DNA of 18,481 nt from CAYSPU01 sp964432995 (lineage in GTDB: Bacteria > Verrucomicrobiota > Verrucomicrobiia > Limisphaerales > JAHDYP01): assembly GCA_964432995.1 (NCBI GenBank), contig CAYSPU010000106.1:1-18481 (forward strand), written 5' to 3'. Every line of letters starts with the position of its first letter. Position 1 is the stretch's first letter. The position numbers and the translations under genes are program-made. The notes under the pieces were generated by a model, which saw nothing but the letters and a program-made list of their open reading frames with translations, did no database searches and had not been told where the DNA came from. This document shows, piece by piece, positions 7,048 through 15,291 of the stretch.

Positions 7048-10000
7048 TCACTCCTTCGGTTTGGGTTGGTCGGGGAGTTGTTGTTCCGGGGTGAGGAGGT
7101 CGCGGATGGTGCCGAAGGGGTTGAGGGGGAAGAGGAGGGCCTTGGGGATGTAGAGAGGCTCTTCTTTGGGGTGGGTGAGCGTTCCCGAGACTTTGTATTC
7201 GAAGAGCTTGGTGACGGGGAAGAGGACGACGCGGACGATGGAGCCGATGCCGCTGAGATCGCGGAGGAGTTGGGCCTCGACGCGGCCGTCGACGTTGCCC
7301 TCGAAGTCGAAGGTGCCGCGGTAGGCGAGGCGGAGGGCGGGGGAGCGGAGGGCGAGGTCGGAGGTATGGATGAGGCTGTTGGTGATGGTGTAGGTGGCGG
7401 TGAGGCCGCCGAAGCGGGCTTTGGCGACGCCGGGGAGGACGCGGTTGAGGGCATCGGAGAAGATGCCGGCCAGGGGGAGGTCCCAGAGGTAGCCGTCGAG
7501 GAGTTCGGCGCGGCCGGAGCCCTGCCAACTCTTCCAGTTGTCGGTGTTGGCGCTGGTGATTTCGAGATCCCCGATGAGGGTGCCTTCGAGGCCGTTGGTC
7601 GGGGACCAGAGGTCGGCCATCATCTGGTGGAGGTTGACGTTGAAGAGGTGGGTGCGGAAGCGGAAGTCGGCGCCGTGCGGCGCGGCGAAGTTGAAGTCGA
7701 AGTCGCCGTCGAGATTCCCCTGGTAGAATTGGGCTTCGAGGTTGGTGATGGAGAGGGAATCGCCCTGCCAATGGAGGAGGCCTTTGATCCGGGGGACCTG
7801 GAAGCGCCACCAGGAGAACGGGCCGCCGTCGAGGGCGATGTGGAGATCGGACTCGCGCGTGCGCCGCACGTTGATGCGGCCCTGGACGTGGGCGGCCGGG
7901 GGTTGGTGGAAGGCGTAAGGGCGGAGCGTTTCCTCGACCCGGGGGCCGATGGCGCGGGTGACGCGCGACGGCAGGACCGTGCTGCGGGCATCGCTGAGGG
8001 TGAGCCAGCCGTCGGCGGTGTTCAGGTCGACACCGGCAGCGGTGACTTCGCCCTGGCCGGCATCGAGGCGGACGTCGCGCGCCGTCAGGCAGCGGTTGGT
8101 GTCGAAGGCGAGGCGTGCCTGGAGTTGGCGGATGGCATCGCCGCGGAAGGAGAAGTCGCGGGCGTCGATGGTGCCGGAGAAGGCGGTGCGTTCCGGGGCG
8201 CGCCAGCGGCCGTGGACGGTGCCGCTGATCGCGGGTGGGTTCCGGAACGCGAAGAGGTCGAAGGCACGGTGGTAGTTCGTGGGAACCAGCGGCTGGAGAG
8301 CGTGCGGGTCGAGGTGGGCGTCGAGGTCGAAGCGGTAGTCGCGGGTCCGCTGGTCTTCGCGGTAGGTGAAGGCCAGGCGCCCTTCCGGGGCGGTGGCGAC
8401 GAAGTTGGTGAGGAGCCAGACGCGGTTGGTGTGATGGAAGTGGAAACGAACGGTGTCCATGGGCAGGCCCTTGAAGTGGTAGGGGCCGTTGGTGCCTTCG
8501 AGGGAGCCGTCCAATCCGAGGGTGGGCTGGACGTCGGCGCGCCAATCGGGGTGGGCGTTGGTCCAGGCCGGCAGGGTCAGCCACAGCCGCGACTGGACGG
8601 CGGGCGGGGTTACCCAACCGTAGTCCTCGAGCCAGTCCCGCGTCCGGGCCGTGAGCAAGGAGCCGAGCCGTTTCACGTCGAGGCCAAGCTCGCCGTCAGC
8701 CTCGACGCGGCGGGTGGCGACGTTGACCTGCCCGCGGAGGTGGACGGGCCGGCCGTCGAGCACGCCGTGCAGGCGGTCCACAGTGAGATGGGGGGCGTCC
8801 CAGGTGCCCGAGCACTGGACGTTGTCGAACACGGCGTTGGTGAGCTGGAGGTCGTCGAGGTCGGCATCCCAGGTGAGGCGCACGGGTTCGAGGGCGGACC
8901 ACCAACCCCAGTCCGGCGTGGCTTGGCGGGGCGTGCCGTCTGCTTGCGGGGCAAACGTGCCGGCAAGGTGCAGTTCGCGGGCGCTGCCCCAGGAAATGGA
9001 CGGTTCCCGGACGTGCAATTTCCAGTCGCCGCGCCGGGGTACGGGGTGGAGGTCGTCGTGGACGAGGTGAGCGATCAGTTCGTTGGTGGCGGAGGAGCCG
9101 CGGACGGTGAGGAGGGATCCGGAGGTGAGGCGCCATTCGGTTTCGAGGAGGGCGGGGTTGTCGCGGGTGGGCTGGCCGGTCACAGTGAATTGGAGCTGCG
9201 GAGTTTCTCCCCAGGCGGTGTACACACCGTCGAACTCGAGACGACCGTCGATGGCCACGGGGACGGGGTTGGTGGGAGACTGGCTCCAGAAGAGGGCGAG
9301 CCGAACGCGTTCCGCGTCGCTCCAGGGGGTATGGGTATCCTGGGCTTCGAGGCTGAGTTCGGAGCGGCCCAGGCCGGGGGTGCCGGTCGCCTGGTTCAGA
9401 TGGGCCACGGCGACCAGCCGACGCGAAGTGCCCCAGAGCGTGTCCGCCTCCCGCGCCTGGAAAAGGACGGTGGCCGTGAACTCGAAGGGACGACGGGCGT
9501 CGCCACGAACGTCCAGGTGCACTTCCGGGGGGGCGGCGAAGCGCATGCGTTGCAGTTCCCGGGCCAGGCGGCGAAGGGGACTGCGCCACGGAGCGGAGGC
9601 GGTTGTTGGGGCGCTGAAGGGACGCTGGGACTGGATGAGGGAAGCGTTGGTGAGGATACCGCTGAGGTGGAGACGCGCCCCCTGGAAATCGGCCGTCAGC
9701 CGGTTTAGCGACCACCGGTCTTCGGGCAGGAACTGGATCTCGGCCTGAATCTGATTCCAAGTCACCCGTTCCACAGGGGCGTTCGTCAGGCTCACCGGCA
9801 AGGCGTACTGGCCGTTGATCACCTCGATCGACCGGAGCTGCAGCTTGCCCTGGCGCAAAGCCGCCGGGTCGAGACGCAGGACCATCTCCTCGGCAAGCAG
9901 TTCCGGACGCTCGGCCTCCTCGCCATGCCGAAACCGGATGGACTCCGCCACGAGACCGCGATACCAGCGGAAACGCAGCCGACCGAACTCGACGTCGACC

Positions 10001-10176
10001 CCGCGGGCGCGGAGTTCCTGCTGGAGGCGGGTTTTCAGGAACTCCGGGAGACCGGACTGGTCGAGGTAGATGCCGACCGCCAGGAACACGAAGAGGACGC
10101 CGAGGACGGAGCAGCGGCAGGAGCGGAAGAGCCGTCGCCAGCGAGATCGGCGGCCGGCCTGGGGTGCGGAGGCCAT
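7048..10176 (-). CDS. AsmA-like inner-membrane-anchored periplasmic protein (DUF3971/AsmA C-terminal type)
   Basis: A 1042-residue protein with a basic N-terminus, one membrane segment at about 21-38 and a very long periplasmic part dominated by beta-strand-like repeats. The segment after the anchor (PEFLKTRLQQELRARGVDVEF, about 44-64) and the following description of a surface groove are typical of AsmA-clan proteins. The last ~250 residues, with LEGTLIGDLEIT, GSGRAELLDGYLWDLPLAGIFS and a final VSGTLTHPKEEPLY, match the usual AsmA/DUF3971 C-terminal layout. AsmA-clan proteins such as YhdP and TamB form long grooves linked to phospholipid or outer-membrane protein traffic. Its ATG follows the DUF4340 stop by 1 nt, so it is translationally tied to the ABC genes upstream. 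What it carries or binds here is not known. A long open frame on the opposite strand is a shadow. Confidence 0.82.
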   Translation of the reverse strand: MASAPQAGRRSRWRRLFRSCRCSVLGVLFVFLAVGIYLDQSGLPEFLKTRLQQELRARGVDVEFGRLRFRWYRGLVAESIRFRHGEEAERPELLAEEMVLRLDPAALRQGKLQLRSIEVINGQYALPVSLTNAPVERVTWNQIQAEIQFLPEDRWSLNRLTADFQGARLHLSGILTNASLIQSQRPFSAPTTASAPWRSPLRRLARELQRMRFAAPPEVHLDVRGDARRPFEFTATVLFQAREADTLWGTSRRLVAVAHLNQATGTPGLGRSELSLEAQDTHTPWSDAERVRLALFWSQSPTNPVPVAIDGRLEFDGVYTAWGETPQLQFTVTGQPTRDNPALLETEWRLTSGSLLTVRGSSATNELIAHLVHDDLHPVPRRGDWKLHVREPSISWGSARELHLAGTFAPQADGTPRQATPDWGWWSALEPVRLTWDADLDDLQLTNAVFDNVQCSGTWDAPHLTVDRLHGVLDGRPVHLRGQVNVATRRVEADGELGLDVKRLGSLLTARTRDWLEDYGWVTPPAVQSRLWLTLPAWTNAHPDWRADVQPTLGLDGSLEGTNGPYHFKGLPMDTVRFHFHHTNRVWLLTNFVATAPEGRLAFTYREDQRTRDYRFDLDAHLDPHALQPLVPTNYHRAFDLFAFRNPPAISGTVHGRWRAPERTAFSGTIDARDFSFRGDAIRQLQARLAFDTNRCLTARDVRLDAGQGEVTAAGVDLNTADGWLTLSDARSTVLPSRVTRAIGPRVEETLRPYAFHQPPAAHVQGRINVRRTRESDLHIALDGGPFSWWRFQVPRIKGLLHWQGDSLSITNLEAQFYQGNLDGDFDFNFAAPHGADFRFRTHLFNVNLHQMMADLWSPTNGLEGTLIGDLEITSANTDNWKSWQGSGRAELLDGYLWDLPLAGIFSDALNRVLPGVAKARFGGLTATYTITNSLIHTSDLALRSPALRLAYRGTFDFEGNVDGRVEAQLLRDLSGIGSIVRVVLFPVTKLFEYKVSGTLTHPKEEPLYIPKALLFPLNPFGTIRDLLTPEQQLPDQPKPKE

Positions 10177-10177
10177 A

Positions 10178-12004
10178 TCACTGCGGATCGCGTCCCGGCA
10201 AACCGATGCTCCGCAGGACCTCGTTGTACTGTAAGAACACGTCCACAGGCATCTCCAACACCGTCGGCCCGCCCTCGAGCGTCACCAGCGCGAACGGGCC
10301 GCCCGAAGGCGACGGGCCACCGGTGTCGAGGGCGAGCGTCTCGGTCTGGTCGTTGCGGCGGACCTCGATGGCGATGCGGCTGATGGGCGAGGCGAGGCCG
10401 TAGCGTTCGAGGCGGTTGGTGCCCTGGTCGATCCAGAAGTGAGCCCGGAGTTGGCCGAAGCGGAACAGGGCCTCCTCGAGCGCGAAGGTGTTCGCCATGA
10501 TTCCTTGTGATCCGGGGGCGAAACCCCATTCGCCGGCCGGGCTTCGCAGGAGGCGCCGCGTCGATCCCTGATAGGTGATCGACACGGCCTGGACCTGGTT
10601 GGTGGTGAAGCTCCAGATGCGCCGGTCGCGGAGGTCATAGCGGGCGCGCGGCAGTGCCAAGGCGTCCGCCAACCGGACCAGGTAAACGGCGCTCTCATCG
10701 GCCCGCCGCGCGTAGACCAGGTCCTGACGGTTGGTCCCGAAGTCCAGGCGCAGCGAGGCCGGGTTGGTGGCGCCGGGGCCGGCGGGCCACGCGACGGTGT
10801 ATTGCCGGAATGGTTGGGCCAAACCGTAGGTCGGCAGGTCCAGGTCGGTAACCAATTCCTTGGCCACCTCGGTCATCCGGAGCGATCGCAGTTGCTTCAG
10901 GAACTCCTGCATCAAGGCCGAATCCACCGGCATCTCGGGCGCCGGTTCCATCCCCCACCCGCCCGTCGGCTGCCGCCGCAACGTGAACTTCTCGTCCGCA
11001 CACACCTCCACGCTCTGCGCCGTTTCGACCGGGAAATCCAGAAGCTGGTAATCCAGCAGCTCGGTGTAGGGAACGGCGACCAGGTCCCGGACCTGGCGCG
11101 GCACGATGACGATTCCCGGGAGCGAGGAGCGCCGCGCGTAGAGGTGTTCCGCCGCGTTGGTGGGGCTGCGCCCCAGCTCGAGCGTCAGCACGGCGTTGGT
11201 TCCCTGGCGGAACGCCAGCGTGACCTCCGGCGCCTGCAGACCGTAAGGCTCGAGGTCCGCGGTGGGAAAGTCCTCGGCAAACTGCGTGACCTGGACGGTC
11301 TGCAGTTCGGCGAGCATCTGCTCGATGCGGCCCGCATCCGCCCGGGCGGGTCGGGGGCGCACGAGCCGCCACGAGCGCCGGACGGGATCGTGCTGGACTT
11401 CGTACTCCCGGGCGGCGGTGCGCAAATGCAGGCGGTCGAAGCGGACTTCCGAGAGCTTCAGGAGAGCCGGGTCCCGCCAATCGCCCGGGCGCCGCGGCAT
11501 GCGCTGGAACGGTTGGCAGTCGGTGATGTCCACATCCGTGGCACCAACCGTCTGGAGGTAGAGACGCTCGCCCAACGGCGCCCGCGTGCCGATGCGGAAC
11601 TGGAACTTGCGCGCTCCCTGTTCGATGGTCACCGAGGCTCGGGGCGGGTCGAGGCCGAGCAGGGCGAGATTCACCGTGGGCCCGCTGAGTTCTTCGGCGT
11701 TGATCCGCGCCCGGCGGACGAGTTGCGAGACGCTGTCGAGCCACTCGTCGATGTATTGTCCGCGAGCGGGATACCTGGGCTCCAGCAGTTGCCAGCGGTT
11801 TCCCTGGCGTTCGGCCTGCACCGAACCGTTCGTGGTGAGGATGGAGACGCGGGTCACGAGCGTCGCGTTCAGCTCGGGAAAGAGGCGGCGCGCCAGCTCC
11901 TGCCGCTGCACGGTGTCCGGCTGGTGCCGTTCGAAGAGAAGGATGTAGGCCAGGAGGCCCGCGGCGGCCGCCATGAGCATCAAAGTGCCTCGGGGTTGCG
12001 TCAT
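10178..12004 (-). CDS. DUF4340 domain membrane-anchored protein
   Basis: A 608-residue protein with a short N-terminus, one membrane segment at about 8-24 (LMLMAAAAGLLAYILLF) and a large extracytoplasmic part. The body has repeated units of the DUF4340 kind: strand-rich segments pairing W-x-L-x-x-P motifs (for example NRWQLLEPRYPA and RSWRLVRPRPA), aspartate/glycine-rich turns and YGLxxP sequences (EPYGLQAPE, PTYGLAQP, ERYGLASP). Biochemical function is unknown in the family. DUF4340 genes commonly accompany GldG-like ABC auxiliary genes, as here, so a role as a periplasmic partner of that transporter is likely. The gene starts 10 nt after the GldG-like stop and ends 1 nt before the AsmA-like start. 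The ribosome site AAGGA overlaps the preceding stop. Confidence 0.85.
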   Translation of the reverse strand: MTQPRGTLMLMAAAAGLLAYILLFERHQPDTVQRQELARRLFPELNATLVTRVSILTTNGSVQAERQGNRWQLLEPRYPARGQYIDEWLDSVSQLVRRARINAEELSGPTVNLALLGLDPPRASVTIEQGARKFQFRIGTRAPLGERLYLQTVGATDVDITDCQPFQRMPRRPGDWRDPALLKLSEVRFDRLHLRTAAREYEVQHDPVRRSWRLVRPRPARADAGRIEQMLAELQTVQVTQFAEDFPTADLEPYGLQAPEVTLAFRQGTNAVLTLELGRSPTNAAEHLYARRSSLPGIVIVPRQVRDLVAVPYTELLDYQLLDFPVETAQSVEVCADEKFTLRRQPTGGWGMEPAPEMPVDSALMQEFLKQLRSLRMTEVAKELVTDLDLPTYGLAQPFRQYTVAWPAGPGATNPASLRLDFGTNRQDLVYARRADESAVYLVRLADALALPRARYDLRDRRIWSFTTNQVQAVSITYQGSTRRLLRSPAGEWGFAPGSQGIMANTFALEEALFRFGQLRAHFWIDQGTNRLERYGLASPISRIAIEVRRNDQTETLALDTGGPSPSGGPFALVTLEGGPTVLEMPVDVFLQYNEVLRSIGLPGRDPQ

Positions 12005-12011
12005 GCCCTGT

Positions 12012-12016
12012 TCCTT
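12012..12016 (-). promoter_or_regulatory. Ribosome-binding site of the DUF4340 gene
   Basis: AAGGA on the minus strand, 7 nt before ATG 12004 and overlapping the TAA stop (12017-12015) of the GldG-like gene. This arrangement suggests coupled translation of the two genes. Confidence 0.65.
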
Positions 12017-13469
12017 ACTTGCGCCGGCGTAGCCAGACCAGCACGCCCACGGCCAACACCCCGCCAGGCAACGCCCCCAGCAAGAGGCCCTGCACCGCCT
12101 TCATCTGCGCCGCACTCAGCGTGATGCGATATTCCTTCACCGCCTTGGGACCGATCCCCGTCGAGTGCCCGCGGTCCAACAACCAGTTCACCGCCAGGTT
12201 CGCGAATTCGCGGTTGGCTTCCTCCTCGATGAGGTCCTTCCCCAGAAAGGTCACATCCCCCACCACCACCAGTCGCGTGGTTCCCCGGTCGGCGCTCACG
12301 TCCGCGATGCTCCCTTTCTCCACCGCGGCCGCCAACGGGATGCTCCCCTTCTCCGTCCCCGCGCCGGCGATCATCCCGTCCGGGCTCGTGAACACCAGTT
12401 CCGTGACATCCGTCTCCTTCGTGCGGGAGGGCGAGGGACGCTGGCGGACGGAGCACGGGGCGAGCAGCACCAGCCGCATCGTGGTGAGGGGCCGGGTGAT
12501 GGGATGGTCGCCCCAACCGCTCGTCAGCAGGGCGTCGCCTCTGGATTGGGCGGGGTCGACCACCCAGTCATTGCCGACTTCGACTCCCCACTCGGCCAGC
12601 AGTCGTTCGAGACCGGTCCGTCGGTTCTCGTTCCGCCGCGGGCTCCGCACCAGGAACAGCGCCCGGCCCCCGCCCTGGAGGTAGCGCTGGATCGCGTCCA
12701 ATTCCCCGGCAGGCAGCGCCGAACGCGGCCCGACCACGACGAGCAGCGGGCAGTCTGCGGGGATCTCCTGGGAAGCCAGCGAGAGCGGCTCCAGCTCGAT
12801 GTTCTTCTCCCGGAGCAAATCGGCCAACCGGCGCATCCCGTCCCGTTCCTCCTCGCTGTCCAGACGCGGTTCCCCGTGCCCGGTCAGATAACGGCCCCGA
12901 ATCGGCTGTGATTCGGAGACGGCGAACAAGGCCGCCGTGAAGAGTTGCTCGCCCTTGAACCCCGTGCGCCGGGCCGGTTGCCCCTGGAGCATCCCCTGCA
13001 CGTCGTAATCGGACAACTCGCGTTCGCGGACGACACGCGGCGGGCGCCCCGGGGATTCGAAGATCACCAGCAGAGTGTCGAGGTCCACCAGCCGGTAACG
13101 GGTCTTCAACTCCTCGGCGCGGCGCAACTGGCGCCCGTAGTTCACGTATTCGACGCGGAGATGGCGGCTGGCGAGTTCGTATTCCTTGAGCAGGCCCTTG
13201 ACCGCGCCGTAGAGGGGGCTCTCTTCGGGATCGAAGAGGACGATGGCCTGAATGTCGTTGGTGAGGCTGAGCAGCAGTTGCCGGGTCTGCGGCGCCAGAC
13301 TGAACCGCGGGTCCTCCGTCCACTCGTATCGCCGAAAATGCCGGCTCGAGAGGTAGTTCACCATGCACACGATCGCCAGCAAGGCGAGGCCGGACAGGAC
13401 CACGTTGATGCCGATCCCCCAGCGGCGGAGCAGCGAGAAGCTCGATCGATTGGCGGTCTCTTCAGGCAT
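12015..13469 (-). CDS. GldG-like ABC transporter auxiliary protein
   Basis: A 484-residue protein with a membrane segment near each end (about 17-39 and 458-480) and an extracytoplasmic domain between them. The first segment leads into a YEWTEDPRFSLAPQT stretch (48-62), matching the aromatic-D-x-T-x-x-x-R-F-S/T-L-S-x-x-T signature of GldG / ABC_transp_aux proteins. Further on it has a RYLTGHGEP turn, typical of the family's central GATase-like fold, and an FLVRSPRRNENRR segment. In Flavobacterium, GldG with GldA and GldF forms an ABC transporter associated with gliding, but homologues are widespread in non-gliding bacteria, so motility should not be assumed. It lies 3 nt downstream of the permease gene and 10 nt upstream of DUF4340. 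Confidence 0.85.
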   Translation of the reverse strand: MPEETANRSSFSLLRRWGIGINVVLSGLALLAIVCMVNYLSSRHFRRYEWTEDPRFSLAPQTRQLLLSLTNDIQAIVLFDPEESPLYGAVKGLLKEYELASRHLRVEYVNYGRQLRRAEELKTRYRLVDLDTLLVIFESPGRPPRVVRERELSDYDVQGMLQGQPARRTGFKGEQLFTAALFAVSESQPIRGRYLTGHGEPRLDSEEERDGMRRLADLLREKNIELEPLSLASQEIPADCPLLVVVGPRSALPAGELDAIQRYLQGGGRALFLVRSPRRNENRRTGLERLLAEWGVEVGNDWVVDPAQSRGDALLTSGWGDHPITRPLTTMRLVLLAPCSVRQRPSPSRTKETDVTELVFTSPDGMIAGAGTEKGSIPLAAAVEKGSIADVSADRGTTRLVVVGDVTFLGKDLIEEEANREFANLAVNWLLDRGHSTGIGPKAVKEYRITLSAAQMKAVQGLLLGALPGGVLAVGVLVWLRRRK

Positions 13470-13472
13470 GGG

Positions 13473-14225
13473 TCATTTCCAGCGACGGCTCTCCACCACT
13501 TTCAGAGTCAGGAAGAGAAAGAAAAACGTCAGGCTCCCGTAGAACACCAGATACCGGGTGTCGACCACCCCGCGGGAGAACTCCTCGACGTGCTCGATGA
13601 GGGAGAGGTAGGCGAAGAACCGGTCGGTCCAGTCGTTGGCGGGCGTGGCGACCAGCGACCGGAGACCGATGATGAACAGGGTCAGGCCGAGGACGAAGCT
13701 GACGATGGCCGCCAGGATCTGGCTGCGGGTCAGCGCCGAGGCGAAGCAGCCCATGGCCATGTAGAGGCTGCCCACCAGGGTCAATCCCAGGTAGGTGCTG
13801 GCCGCCTGCCGCGGCTCCAGCAGCACCGACTCGCCCGTGTAGTAGCGCAGGATCACCATGCACCCCAACAACGGGAGCCAGGTCAGCCAGTAGAACACCA
13901 GCGTCCCGGTGAACTTCGCCAGCACCACCTGCAGGTCGCTCACCGGCGCCGTCATCAGCGTCTCATACGTCCCGCTGGCCTTCTCCTGCGCGAACGACCG
14001 CATCGTAATCACCGGGGTCGTCATCAGCAGAATCAGCCAGAAATACACGGAACGAAAGAACCACTCCGTCAGCGGGGCATCCGCCGGTTCCCCGTTCAAC
14101 TTCACCAGCATGTCCACGAACCCCAAGCCCAAGAGCAGCAGCACCGACGCGATGATCACATAGCCGTTGAGCGACAGCAGGTAACACCCCAGCTCGCGCC
14201 GCACCAGTGTCACGTAGGCCTGCAT
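13473..14225 (-). CDS. ABC-2 type permease (GldF-like)
   Basis: A 250-residue integral membrane protein with about six hydrophobic segments: near 19-38, 60-80, 105-128, 141-165, 172-195 and 224-244. The cytoplasmic loop RSFAQEKASGTYETLMTAPV after the second segment is the hallmark of ABC-2/GldF permeases, where it contacts the ATPase. The 250-residue length is normal for GldF. The start is ATG 14225, whose A is also the last base of the ATPase TGA stop. The in-frame TTG at 14228 is rejected because a strong ribosome site sits 5 nt from the ATG. It should pair with the upstream ATPase to form the export channel; the transported molecule is unknown. Confidence 0.9.
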   Translation of the reverse strand: MQAYVTLVRRELGCYLLSLNGYVIIASVLLLLGLGFVDMLVKLNGEPADAPLTEWFFRSVYFWLILLMTTPVITMRSFAQEKASGTYETLMTAPVSDLQVVLAKFTGTLVFYWLTWLPLLGCMVILRYYTGESVLLEPRQAASTYLGLTLVGSLYMAMGCFASALTRSQILAAIVSFVLGLTLFIIGLRSLVATPANDWTDRFFAYLSLIEHVEEFSRGVVDTRYLVFYGSLTFFFLFLTLKVVESRRWK

Positions 14226-15190
14226 CAAAACTCCTCCTCCTCCCGCCCCGGACGCGTCACGTGCACGAAGATGTCCTCGAGCGAATGCTGCCGCCGGGTC
14301 AGCTCCCGCAGTTCCCAGCCCCGATGCCGGACCTCGTCGAACACCCGCGCCCGCAGATCCACTCCCGGCGGCGCCGTCAGCGAACAGCGCCAGTAGTCCC
14401 CCTCCGTCGGCGCGATGTCAAAGTGCTGCACCTCGGCCATCTGTTCCCAGCACAACCGCAGATCGGCCTCCGGCGCCCGGATCTCCGCCACCACCTGCCC
14501 CCCCTCGCTCATGATCCGCTGCAGGTTCTGCGTCGTGTCCGCCGCCAAAATCCGCCCCTGGTGCATGATGAACACCCGCGTGCACGTCATCTCCGCCTCG
14601 GACAAAATGTGGGTCGAGACCAGGACCGTGTGGGCGCGCGCCAGCTCCTTGATGAGCTGGCGAACCGACCGGATCTGGTGCGGGTCCAGGCCGATGGTGG
14701 GTTCGTCGAGAATGATGAGTTCCGGTTCGTGCACCAGCGCGTCGGCCAGACCCACCCGCTGGCGGAACCCTTTCGAGAGGTGCCCGATCACCTTTCGGCT
14801 GACATCGCCCAAGCCGCACTGGTCCATCACCGTGTCCACGCGCTCGGACGTTCGCCGCCGGCCCAACCCTTTCAGCCGACCCCGGAACTTCAGGTAATCC
14901 CGCACCCGCATGTCCAGGTGCAGCGGATTGTTCTCCGGCATGTAGCCAATCCGCCGCCGCACCTCGTCGGCCTGCGTGAACACGTCGTAGCCCGACACCC
15001 GGGCCGTGCCCCCCGTCGCCGGCATGTAGCACGACAGGATCCGCATCGTGGTCGTCTTGCCGGCCCCGTTCGGCCCCAGCAACCCCACCACCTCGCCGCC
15101 GCCCACTTCGAAGGTGATCCCCGAGATCGCCGTATGCCCCGCATACCGCTTCGTCAGGTTTTCCACCTGGATGACCGCATGGTTCTCCAT
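14225..15190 (-). CDS. ABC transporter ATP-binding protein (GldA-like)
   Basis: A 321-residue cytoplasmic ATPase. Walker A GPNGAGKTT at 39-47, signature LSKGFRQRVGLA at 138-149, Walker B LIILDEPT at 158-165, D-loop GLDP and H-loop H194 in VSTHI are all present. In the Q-loop position the sequence reads IGYMPENNPL (81-90), the PEN/PEH form seen in GldA-type ATPases rather than a glutamine. The C-terminal ~100 residues form the regulatory extension common in ABC-2 exporters and end in EEEEF. It is the first gene of the five-gene run, 101 nt downstream of the HtrA-like stop on the same strand. No convincing promoter was seen in that spacer, so joint transcription with the protease gene is possible. 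Confidence 0.93.
   Translation of the reverse strand: MENHAVIQVENLTKRYAGHTAISGITFEVGGGEVVGLLGPNGAGKTTTMRILSCYMPATGGTARVSGYDVFTQADEVRRRIGYMPENNPLHLDMRVRDYLKFRGRLKGLGRRRTSERVDTVMDQCGLGDVSRKVIGHLSKGFRQRVGLADALVHEPELIILDEPTIGLDPHQIRSVRQLIKELARAHTVLVSTHILSEAEMTCTRVFIMHQGRILAADTTQNLQRIMSEGGQVVAEIRAPEADLRLCWEQMAEVQHFDIAPTEGDYWRCSLTAPPGVDLRARVFDEVRHRGWELRELTRRQHSLEDIFVHVTRPGREEEEF
14231..14240 (-). promoter_or_regulatory. Strong Shine-Dalgarno inside the ATPase gene
   Basis: GGAGGAGGAG on the minus strand, 5 nt before ATG 14225. The same bases encode the run of glutamates at the C-terminus of the ATPase (EEEEF). It is the best ribosome site in the window and fixes the permease start. Confidence 0.8.
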
Positions 15191-15291
15191 GAACGCCGGA
15201 CTCTTCTAGCCGACCACCGGCCTGCGTCGCGAACAAAAACCGATTCCACCCGCGGGATTCTCCGCAAAACCCCAGCCGGGCCCGCCCCCGA

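Noticed and set aside
6727..9708. An almost 1000-codon plus-strand open frame antisense to the AsmA-like gene
   Set aside because: Its predicted peptide is a monotonous Glu/Val/Gly/Ala sequence with no domain, and it runs across the AsmA-like gene and into the glycoside hydrolase region. This is what GC-rich antisense frames produce.
7048..15190. Calling the ABC run a gliding-motility operon
   Set aside because: Only GldA/F/G-like components are present, and these occur widely in non-gliding bacteria; none of the essential gliding or type IX secretion genes is in the window.
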